The notes beneath the pieces were generated by a model. The model was not told where the DNA came from. It was given only the letters and a program-made list of their open reading frames with translations, and did not search any database. From the NCBI GenBank assembly GCA_016081115.2, contig CM071932.1:56184659-56248658 (forward strand): 64,000 bases of DNA. Direction: 5' to 3'. Positions 54,208 through 63,247 of the stretch are shown piece by piece. Origin of the DNA: Rehmannia glutinosa (lineage: Eukaryota; Streptophyta; Magnoliopsida; Lamiales; Orobanchaceae). Within the stretch, counting starts at the first letter, position 1; each line of letters starts with the position of its first letter. A program made the translations under genes and the position numbers.

Positions 54208-56795
54208 TGTAATACCCGAGCCTCTCACTACTTACTAGGCCAATATAGTTCATGCATTACATGTTTGTTATGTGCTATCGGCATAATCTGATTATTTATA
54301 TGGCATGACTAGTTTTACATTTTTGGAACTCACTTATAGTATTTTTAGTGGTTGGACTATTAGAAGCTAGCTATTAAATTACACATGATAGTTATTCAAA
54401 GAGTTGCAAGATTACACGTGATAAATTTAGAGGCAATAGGTGGCATCGACGTGTTGAGAAGTAGCTGGAAAACCCCGGATACAAATATATGTATATATAT
54501 AAAAAGGTATTTGAGAATAGTATTTTGGAGAAAATAATAATAATAATAAAGAAAGTATAAAATTATGTCCTAATGCATATGAATATATTTAATTGTACAT
54601 ATAACTTAATAAAAATTTAATCTCATATATATACGTATATAACTAATATATATTACCACCATAATGATATATCCACATATATATAGTGGCAGAATAACCT
54701 TATATAATGCTATATAATATATAATTAACATCCAATTGATTGTGTGATTGCGTCACTAATATATTAACCTAATTAAACTAATATAATAAATGTAAAGTGT
54801 ATATATGTACTAGTTTAAGAAAAAAAAAAGAAGAAAAGTGTTTGCGTAAAAGTGAAACACACAAGTTATGAGATGACTTGTAAATTAGTTTTTCCCTTAT
54901 AATATATGTGTAAAACTAACAACACACATATGACTTGGGAATGTAGATAAACATCAGTTAAGTTAACACATATCTAGTTAACACATATTTGATACCTCAC
55001 CGCCTTAATGAAAAAAGAAAAGAATAATAGATTAATATATTGCACCTTAGAGGTTTGGATACCCATATACACACGATATACCAGAGAAACAAATTACACA
55101 CATATGCATATAAGAGAAAAAGGGAGCGAGAGAGGCTAGCTTACGGAGAAGGCGTATGGTTAATGGGTAAGTGAATTCTAATATTTCTCTTCGTCTAAAT
55201 TGATAATAAAAATATAAAACTAGTTTTAACATAGGTTAGGATTTGTTAAGTATAGTAGGGAAAATGTTTTAAGCTTGGTGTATTAAGGAACAAAAAAAAA
55301 GAAAATATTAAAGAAGATTGTCATATGCTAACTGCAAACTATAGGAGCGAAAATTTTAATTTATAATTATGGTGGATACAAATTTTAATAGTCTTGTTAT
55401 TAAAGCATATTCAATCTCTATGTGGAAAAAAGGAAGTTTTAGAATAGATTTAGGTTATAAAATTCAATAGTTATAATGTTTCTCTTTAAGTTTAATACAT
55501 GTATAGGTTCAGTTCCCTCATGAGTTAATCTAATAAACTTTTGACTGAATATTACGAAATAATGCCTTGTGTATTACAGATTGCTGATATATATGGTTAG
55601 TTGGAATGACATTTGCTAACTTTCCATAGCATACCCAACAGTGAAAGGTAAGTAAAAATCCATCTGCAATTGTAATGCATGAACATAATATTGTTTGAAT
55701 TGATTGTATTATATGTGATTGTGGTATCTTGTGGAATATACGTGGATATTATATGTTGCATAATTGGCTTGTAGGATGTTGCAATATGGTGCTTGGTGAG
55801 CCATTGAATATGTCATTCATAGCATTTGCATGTGCATGCATATTACAAGAGGGTGCTCGCATGCACGAAAATATTTTCTAGAAGAAAATGATTGTTTGTT
55901 GACTACTGCTAGTGCACCGAGGTACGCTGGGCGTGCTTATGATATATGTTTAGGTATAGCAAGTGGGATACTTCCTGGTGAACACAGAGCTAGATAGGAG
56001 ATGGGCTCTTGGTGGGTCACAGAAGGATGGTCCATTTGTGAGTACCTATGTATGGCCCTGCGGGGTGGGATACTTCTTGGCGGACACAAGGAACGCAAGT
56101 AGGGGACCCTTGGCTGGGCCGCGGGAGGATGGTCCACACATAGATCCATACTAATATTATTGGCCATTTAATTATTGTTGTGTGCAGAGCTCTTTTGCGG
56201 TGCATAGTAGTTGGGTCAGGGGCCCAAATAAAAGAAAATGATTTGAGAAAAGTATTTCAGTGCATAGATTTTACATGTTAGCATTACATGTTGGAAAAAC
56301 ATCATTATTCTTTGGACATGCATGATTTTTACTTGTTGAGCTTTAGCTCATGTAGTTCATGCATTGCAGGTGAGCATAGGAATGCATGAGCTTTTGGCTT
56401 ACTGTGCAGTGCTGCAGTTCCTTCAGGTTTTGAGGATCATGGATATGGATGACGACCTATTGGGCTATGTTGATGGGTCACCTTCCCCTTTTTGGTCTTG
56501 TATTATATTTTGGTTTAGGGTTGTACCCTCTTTTGGAAACTCTTATGTAAATATGTACATATAAATAGCTGGGTGATGTGGGTTATGTGTTTGGTCACAT
56601 GGATGTCTGTTAACAGGGTTTGTTACCTCTTTGCTTGTGGATATGGGTTGTCATTTTCTTACAAGTAAAGTGATCTTACTTGTTCGTTGTTCAAATGTCA
56701 CAGGAGAAAAAAAAATGTACATGTATATAGGGTTTATGTTGTCAAATTTCACTTTTTATATTGCTTAGTAATGTATTAGTAGGGGTGGCATCACA
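54208..56795 (+). repeat. Chimeric 3' LTR of the Tekay-like element
   Basis: 2,588 bp, TGTAATACCCGAGCC... to ..GGCATCACA. Left flank is copia-3 coding sequence, right flank is AGTCA, the duplication of the outer Tekay insertion. The ends match 32341-34727 but the middle is diverged, with different AT-rich sequence. Confidence 0.82.
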
Positions 56796-56884
56796 AGTCA
56801 GTATCGTTTTAGAGAGAGGAAAAATCAAATAGCAAAATGTATTGAAGTGTATTCAGAGTCTAACTGGCGGTGTACCTTACTTGT

Positions 56885-56900
56885 GCCCTTTTTATAGGTT
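56885..56900 (-). promoter_or_regulatory. TATA box of the Tat 5' LTR
   Basis: Minus CCTATAAAAAGGGCAC, about 105 bp upstream of the TGACTTGAGCGTC motif and downstream of the 46-bp array. Confidence 0.7.
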
Positions 56901-57003
56901 TTGGAATTCGGGTTGCGTAGGCATCAAGCCATACAAAACCCTAATTAACACACAGGCCTAGGTTAATCAACCGTATTGGGCCATAAGCCTCTCAGGCCCT
57001 AGA

Positions 57004-57371
57004 GATCGGCAGGCCCTTAAGTTGATCCATTTTAGCATCCGGCCCAACAGGTCGGTAGGCTCTTATATTGTCCCATTAGAGGGTCCATCCCAACAGGTCG
57101 GTAAACTCTTAGGTTGGCTCATTCGAGGATCCAGCCTAACAGGTCGGTAGGCCCTTAAGTTGGCCCATTCGAGGGTCCAGCCCAAAATGTCGGTAGGCCC
57201 TTAAGTTGGCCCATTCGAGGGTCCAACCCAACAGGTTGGTAGGCCTTTAGGTTGGCCCATTCAAGGGTCCAGCCCAACAGGTCGGTAGGCCTTTAGGTTG
57301 GCCCATTCAAGGGTCCAGCCCAACAAGTCGGTAGGCCTTTATGTTGGCCCATTCAAGGGTCCAGCCCAATA
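57004..57371 (-). repeat. 46-bp tandem repeat in Tat U3 (eight units)
   Basis: Eight units of 46 bp, plus-strand phrase GGTCGGTAGGCCCTTAAG then TTGGCCCATTCGAGGG then TCCAGCCCAACA, starting at 57004, 57050, 57096 and so on, with no length variation. Units 6-8 share AGGCCTTTA and TTCAAGGG; units 4-5 share GGCCCTTAAG. Shorter GGTCGG phrases continue to about 57440. Confidence 0.92.
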
Positions 57372-57530
57372 GGTCGGCTCACTCATCATAGGTCGGCCTA
57401 GCGACAAAGGTCGGCCTGGTCACTATAGGTCGGTCCGACACAAAAAAGGTTAGCCCGGTCTAAGGCCACCCTTGGCCCAGATCTTTCACCAAGCTCATAG
57501 AGATAGGCTGGCCTGAATAGGCCCCTATCA

Positions 57531-57765
57531 ACTTGATTTTATCGTCCTACACCTCTGCATTCACATAGAACATAGCTACCTCTCCAAGGTATGTATGTCT
57601 GAATTGCATCGTCAGAAAGTCCTTCAGCCCGGACTTCTCCAGTTTCTCAGCAATCTTCTTGACCAGGGTTTCATCCACACCCTGTTTGATCATGCCTTCA
57701 AAATCCACTAAAGCACCAGTGTGGATTTGCTTTGAGAGCTTCACGAAATCATAAGTTGGGGCCAT
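57531..57765 (-). pseudogene. copia-4 third ORF, 5' fragment
   Basis: MAPTYDFVKLSKQIHTGALV, KQGVDETLVKKIAEKLEKSG and YLGEVAMFYVNAEV, then a TAG (57547). This is the cleanest N-terminus of the family. Homology with copia-3 runs to 57531, where the Tat LTR begins. Confidence 0.75.
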
Positions 57766-58265
57766 TTTTAGAAGTTTCTATCGATTGAAATGCGAGAAAA
57801 CTTGCTTGTAATAACTAGGGTTTTCACTTAGTTTCAGAGAAAATGCTTTTCCTTGCTTGAAGATGAATAGTTCGCGTGAGGAGAGAGAAATGTGAAGTTT
57901 CGTATATAAGGGACGTGAACGGACAATTTTTGGATTTTGAAATTTTTGATCGAGATCAACGGCTAAGATTAGAACTTCAAAACCACATTTGATTCCCTGC
58001 ATTAAATGCATGTGCAGCTTTTACTGTGACAGTCATTATTACGCTGATGTCATCCTTAAAAACATTTCCGCTTAATTAAAACGACTGCGTTTTCGTCACT
58101 TAGCTCATAAATGATTCAGCTTATGTCCAAAGTGACTCAACTCTGCTTCACTCTTCTCATGAAGTAACTCAGCTGTTAGCTAACTCGATACAGCTGACTT
58201 CCCGACTGGGCTGATTTACTTGGCTGAAATATGAAACTTGTCTTTTGCCATTTTGTCATCTTTCT
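57766..58265 (-). promoter_or_regulatory. Spacer with candidate internal promoter of the copia-4 third ORF
   Basis: On the minus strand: TGACATCA at 58052-58045, TATA box CCTTATATACG at 57911-57901, CT-rich leader, ATG at 57765. This is the third independent copy of the arrangement seen upstream of 17739 and 51716. Confidence 0.6.
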
Positions 58266-58269
58266 CTGC

Positions 58270-58800
58270 TTATTGAGTCTTCTGAGTTTCGTAACTCAGC
58301 TCAATTAACCCTAACTCATTCTTGAGCTCTTCAAATCTTGATTCACATAAAGGCTTTGTGAATATATCAGCTAACTGCTTATCAGTTGAGATGTATTCCA
58401 AGGTGATGTCTTTCTTTTCAACATGATCTCTTATAAAATGATATCTGACATTAACGTGCTTTGTTCTTGAATGCAATACTGGATTTTGAGAGATTGCAAT
58501 GGCACTAGTGTTATCACACATGATTGGAATCTCTTTTTCTTTAATATCATAATCTCTCAGCTATTGTCTCATCCATAATACTTGGGCACAACAATTTTGC
58601 CGCATGACTATATGTATGTACTGCTTGTTTGTGGATGTAGCTATTGAATTTTGTTTCTTGTTGAACCAAGAAACCAATCTATTTCCAAGCATTTGACATG
58701 TACCTGAGGTACTCTTCCTGTCAACTCTACATCCAACATAGTCTAAGTCTGAGTAACCAACCAACTTGAATCCTTCTTCATTTGGATATCATAAGCCGAC
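58270..58800 (-). pseudogene. copia-4 RNase H
   Basis: YSDLDYVGCRVDRKSTSGTC (first Asp), NSIATSTNKQYIH where AEAEYIA (catalytic Glu) is expected, then a frame break, then CDNTSAIAISQNPVLHSRTK (Asp kept) and the pol terminus FEELKNELGLIELS. The altered Glu region and the break near 58560 inactivate it. Confidence 0.8.
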
Positions 58801-59800
58801 TTCCTGGCATCCCTTCAAATACCTTAGGATTCTCTTAGCTGCAGTCATGTGGCTCTCCTTGGGCGCATATTGAAATCTTGCACATACACCTACTGCAAAT
58901 GTGATGTCTGGCCTGATTGTTGTTGGATAGATCAAAGATCCAATGAGGGGTCTATATCTGGTTTGATCAACAGCTTCGCCATATGCATCCATGTCCATCT
59001 TGACTGAAGTATTCATTGGAATCTTCATAGAAGACTTCTCTTCCATACCAAATTTCTTCATTAAATCTCTGGTATATTTTGTTTGGCTTATGAAGGTTCC
59101 ATCCTTCAATTGTTCGACTTGAATTCCTAGGAAGAAAATCAGTTCTCCCAACATGCTCATCTCAAATTTTCCTTGCATGAGATTTGAGAACTTGTCACAC
59201 AGCTCTTTATTTGTGAAACAAAAAATGATGTCATCCACATATATTTGAACAAGCAGTATACTCTCTCCATCTTGAATCTTGAAGAGTGTTCTATCAACTT
59301 TGCCTTTGGTGAATCCATTGTCAGTTAAAAATTGAGACAATGTATCATACCATGCTCTTGGTGCTTGTTTCAATCCATACAATGCTTTCTTGAGCTTGTA
59401 GACCTTATCCCCAATAGTTTTCTGCTCAAAACCTAGAGGTTGTTCAACATAGATTTCTTTCTCTAACAGTAGAAATGCACTCTTCACATCCATTTGATAC
59501 ACAGTGAAGTTCTTATGTGCAACATAAGCAAGAAACATCTTTATTGCTTCCAATCATGCAACAGGAGCAAAAGTTTCATCAAAATCTATACCCTCTTCTT
59601 AGCAATACCCTTTGGCTACCAATCTTGCTTTGTTTCTTACAACAAATCCTTCCTCATTCATCTTGTTTCTGAAAACTCATTTTGTGCCAATAACATTTTG
59701 GTGGGTTGGCCTTTGGACTAACTCCCACACTTTGTTTCTTTCAAACTGATTCAGCTCTTCTTGCATGGTCTAAATCCAATGTGTGTCATCCAATGCTTGA
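58789..59800 (-). pseudogene. copia-4 reverse transcriptase
   Basis: A clean 254-residue frame (59553-58789): VYQMDVKSAFLLLEKEIYVE (first Asp), KALYGLKQAPRAWYDTLSQF, VQIYVDDIIFCFTNKELCDK (YVDD), MSMLGELIFFLGIQVEQLKD and ARFQYAPKESHMTAAKRILR. Relative to copia-2, two residues (NG) are missing after SAFL. Upstream, to about 59800, the GTKWVF and ARLVAKGY blocks carry stops. Best-preserved RT palm of the family in the window. Confidence 0.87.
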
Positions 59801-60027
59801 GACACATCTTTAGGTTCTATCTGGGAAATAAAACAAGTGAACATAGCTTCATGTTGTGCTCTGGATCTGGTTCTTATACCATCTCTAACATCTCCAACGA
59901 CTAACACTGGTGGATGGTCTCTCAGCCATCTCACATTAGGTTGAAGTAAGTCAGGTGGATTCAGCCGACTCGCAGCTAAGTTGTCTTGAACAGCTCTTTC
60001 ATCTTCATTCAGTTGTAGACCTTCCAG

Positions 60028-61221
60028 CTATCTTTGAGATTCAACTATTTCATCTTCATCAGGGTTGAGTGCTCGTACTTCAGCTTCAACATAAGGACTC
60101 TTCTGCATAGTTGGCTGATTCAACTTATCAACTAACTCTTCAATGTCTTCTCCACTCACATTAGGTTCATCAAAAACCACATGGATAGACTCTTCTGTGA
60201 CCATAGTCCTCTTGTTCAGCACTCTATAGGCTTTACTCTCAGCTTAGTATCCCAAAAGGATACCTTCATCAGCTTTAACATCAAAAGGCTTCAAATTGTC
60301 TTTGCCATTATTGTGGATGAAGCATTTACATCCAAATATACTGAAATATCCAACATTCGGCTTTCTCCCTGTCCAGATTTCATAGGGAGTCTTGATCAAT
60401 TACCTGTTAATCATGCATCTATTTTGAGTATACCATGCAATATATATAGCTTCAGCCCAAAATCTCTTAGGCAATCCAGCTTCAGCTAACATGGTCCTTC
60501 CAGCTTCCTTGAGAGTTATGTTCCTTCTTTTAGCTACTCCATTCTACTGTGGAGTCCTTGTAGCTAATAAATCATGAGCAATACCATTTTCAACACAATA
60601 CTGAGTTATTATCCCATTGACAAACTCGGTTCCCTTGTCAGATCTTATTTTTATGATGGTTTGACTTTTCTCATTTTGGACTCTCTTCATCAGCTGAGGT
60701 AATTTCTGCAAAGTTTCCTTGTTTTTACACATGAAAATTGTCCATGTATATCTTGAATAATGATCCACCACCACTAAGGTGTATTTCTTTCCACTTATGC
60801 TAGCTGGCTCAGCTGGACCAAATAAATCCATATGCAACAGATGTAATATCCTTATTGAAGAAGGACTTGGCTTATCCTTAAATGAAGATTTGATTTGGTT
60901 TCCCATTTGGCATGCATCACATACACTTTCTTTCTTGTACACTGAGTCTGGCAATCCTTCTACAAGATGGTTCCTTGCAAGCTTGTTGATTGTCTTTAAA
61001 TTCAGGTGAGTCACCTTCTTGTGCCACAGCCAACTTGATCTGGTTGTGCTCTCTGCAAATAGACAAGTGTTTGGTGTGGTAGTAGACCAATCTACAACAT
61101 ACATATTTTTCTGTCTTGACCCTTGCAGCACTATTTCATTTGATTCAGTATCTTTGATCTGGCACACTCCCATGTTGAATCCCACATTATAGCCTTTGTT
61201 ACAGAGTTGGCTGATGCTCAA
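60028..61221 (-). pseudogene. copia-4 integrase
   Basis: Clean 225 residues (61221-60544): WLWHKKVTHLNLKTINKLA (zinc His residues), VCDACQMGNQIKSSF (zinc Cys pair), LLHMDLFGPAEPASISGKKY (first Asp) and IKIRSDKGTEFVNGIITQYC (second Asp). A TAG at about 60544 precedes NGVAKRRN, where the catalytic Glu (AERRN) reads Lys. The C-terminal part (FGCKCFIHNN, RVLNKRTMVTEESIHVVFDE) carries stops. Confidence 0.85.
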
Positions 61222-61460
61222 CAGGTTGAAGTTGAGGCCTTCAACATAAGCAACACATGTGATTTCTAATCCATTTTTCTTGATAGATCATGTTCCTTTG
61301 ATCTCCCCTGGAGCTTCATTTCCTCCAAATATGACTTTGGCACCTCTAGTCTGCTTAAATTTTGACATATTTTTCTTGTTTCCTGTCATATGTCTGGAAC
61401 AGCCACTATCCATGTAGCAGGTTCTTTGGCACTCAGTTGTTCCTTGAACCTGCAATCAAG
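61222..61460 (-). pseudogene. copia-4 retropepsin
   Basis: The minus strand near 61430-61380 encodes WIVAVPDI in one frame and MDSGCSRHMTG in another, so the active-site block is intact at nucleotide level but separated from the upstream linker by a frameshift. The domain continues SKFKQTRGAKVIFGGNEAPG. Confidence 0.75.
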
Positions 61461-62640
61461 GAAATCAGTTTTTAGGTACCCATACTTGTATGGGTCCTGA
61501 GGGATTAGTGTTGTAAGATGATCCAACCAACCTATAGCCAAATGATTTGACTCTAAGAGGTTGCCATCTATCAGTGTCATAATCATAATGCACATTAGCA
61601 AATTTCTTGGGGGTTTTAGGTTCATACAGCTGTCTCTTTTGTCTGTATGCTTGTGTGTGTGTGTTTTAGCAATTGCTTTCTTAGGGTAGTTGTGGTATTT
61701 CTGAGTATAGTGTTTGGGTGCATATGTGTTCTTATAATAGATATTTTGCCTTTGGAATGACCTTTGCTGAGGTTTAGGTCTTTGTCATTTTGGCTTGTAT
61801 TCCATAGGTCTTTGCTGATGTTTCACATTATTCCAATCAGCATAGTTTGGATAGTTTTTACCATTCCCATCATATGTATTTCTCTGATGAATTTTCTGGG
61901 GTTTCTGGTAGCTCTGTTTGCTTTTCACATAGTATTTTCTGTTTGGAGTTTGCTGAGGAACTCGGCTGGATTTCTTCTCAGTTTTCCTCTCAGCATACTC
62001 AACTGGCTGCTTTCCTTTTCCTTTGTATCCAAGGCCAGTATGTTTGTGATTGTGCTTTGGAGTGAGTGTGGGTGCAGCATTTGGTGTTTTGGATTTTTGG
62101 AATACTTTATTACTTGAAGATCCTTTTTTTCAAAATCACTCTTGGATTCGACTATGCGCAAAGGAATTAAGTCATATGCCTGTTTTATATCCACATTCTT
62201 TTTGGCTCATAATAAGTTCATCCAGTGATTTGGATGCTTTTGTAAATGAGGCAATCACATTTTTAAGATCTTTTCTCTCTTTTCTGTAGCAGCTAACTCT
62301 GCTATGATCTTTGCATTTTCAGCCTTCAGCTTAGTGTTCTCATCAGCTATGTGACTCAGAGTACTCAGCTCTTTAGTCAGCTGTGAGTTTTGACTTTTAA
62401 GATGGTTGTTTTCCTCATTTAGAATTGTGTGTGAGGATTTTATGTGTTCAAAATCTTTCATCATTTTGCCTAATGAATCATAAAGATTAGTGGCTGATGA
62501 ACTGTGTGTATCACAATCACTATCACTTGAATCAGAATGAGATGAGTTATAATGTACCTCATCTTTTTGATCTGGTTGATCTTGTTCTTTAGCCATGAGG
62601 CAGATCATAGCCTCTTCCTCAGAATCACTTGAGTAGTCTG
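61461..62640 (-). pseudogene. copia-4 gag-protease linker
   Basis: 62608-62255 holds an acidic Ser/Asp stretch (SHSDSSDSDCDTHSSS) and a coiled coil (ILNEENNHLKSQNSQLTKEL, ENTKLKAENAKIIAELAATE). The basic downstream tail (LALDTKEKESSQLS frame; PQKIHQRNTYDGNGKNYPNY-like in another) is frameshifted. Confidence 0.7.
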
Positions 62641-62659
62641 CTTCACTACTATCTGAGTC

Positions 62660-63247
62660 TACTGCCTATTTGCACTTGGCTGACTCACTAGTCTCAGCAG
62701 CCAACATGACTTTCTTCTTTTTTTATCTTCTTTCCCTGAAGACTTTTCTTTCTTCTTCATTCTTGTACTTGTTGACTGGTGGATATGAACAGTCAACAGC
62801 AAAATGTCCTGGTTGTCTGCAATTCCAACACAGGTTCTCAGCTCTCTGGTCAACTCTGTCTGTCCTTTGATTATCAACTCTCTGATGATTAGCTCTTTGA
62901 TGTTCAGCTCTCTTGGGTGGCCTATCTTCCCTTACCTTGGAAGGTGTTGAATGTCTTCTGGAGGTTTCACCCTTGTTTCTCTTGTAGTTCTTATTGAAGA
63001 ACTTGTTGAATCCTTTAACCATCAGCGCAATCTCCTCCTGGTCTATGGCTTCCTTTGGTTCAGCTTTTTTCCCTCCACTGGCCATCAATGCAGCTGTCTT
63101 GGGTACAGCTGCCTCCTCTTGCTCTTTTCTTCTCAGCTCAAACTCGTAGGCTTTGAAGTTTGAGAATAACTCATGGTTCGATGTTCTTGAGAGGTCCATT
63201 GAATGTCTCAGGGCCACGACCTTCATTTCCCATTCAGCTGGGAGGCT
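62660..63247 (-). pseudogene. copia-4 gag, C-terminal half with intact knuckle
   Basis: 63226-62723 reads MKVVALRHSMDLSRTSNHEL, ALMVKGFNKFFNKNYKRNKG and then the only intact CCHC knuckle of the family here, CWNCRQPGHFAVDC (near 62830-62790). The N-terminal half is cut off at 63248. It binds RNA in the particle, by family knowledge. Confidence 0.85.

Larger units (their letters stand above)
32341..56795 (+). mobile_element. Tekay/Del-like Ty3/gypsy element, pol lost, carrying copia-3
   Basis: 5' LTR 32341-34727, PBS 34731-34743, gag and protease to 36316, then copia-3, then a chimeric 3' LTR 54208-56795, flanked by AGTCA. RT, RNase H and integrase are absent. Copia-3 ends without its 3' LTR exactly where the second Tekay LTR begins, so a deletion between two Tekay LTRs is the likely cause. 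The lineage is inferred from the gag (DPTEAEDWLRTLDNMF), IILGMDWLSKYG and the PBS. Confidence 0.8.
9049..57530 (-). mobile_element. Tat-type Ty3/gypsy element with antisense accessory gene, 3' LTR missing
   Basis: Minus-strand order: 5' LTR (57530-56801 continued at 32340-32209), PBS (32207-32190), gag, protease, RT, RNase H and integrase (32155-26827), a 117-bp tandem array, then an opposite-strand accessory gene (9617-25888). Two large insertions interrupt it: copia-2 (10035-24103) and the Tekay-like element (32341-56795). Integrase follows RNase H (gypsy order). The lineage call rests on the CRFHNEYGH gag motif, the VDTGSS protease, the PBS and the extra ORF. The TSD beside 57530 should be ACTTG (57531-57535); the other end is lost at the 9049 junction. 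Confidence 0.8.
56796..57530 (-). repeat. Tat 5' LTR, U3-R part (continues at 32340-32209)
   Basis: On the minus strand it starts TGATAGGGGCCTATTC at 57530, contains the 46-bp array, a TATA box (CCTATAAAAAGGGCAC, about 56885-56900) and ..AAAACGATACTGACT at the Tekay insertion. 56796-56800 is the right AGTCA duplication. The total LTR would be about 862 bp. Confidence 0.85.
57531..63247 (-). mobile_element. copia-4: Sirevirus-like element, both ends interrupted
   Basis: Minus strand, same family as copia-2 and copia-3. gag (63247-62660), linker, protease, integrase, RT, RNase H, promoter spacer and the first 78 codons of the third ORF (57765-57531). The 5' side is cut at 63248 by another LTR, the 3' side at 57530 by the Tat element. 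It is the outermost host in the nest. Coding quality is intermediate: long RT and integrase frames with few stops. Confidence 0.88.

Noticed and set aside
54240..55640. Possible host promoter or gene in the AT-rich middle of the Tekay LTR
   Set aside because: No ORF above about 60 codons, and it lies between well-matched LTR ends.
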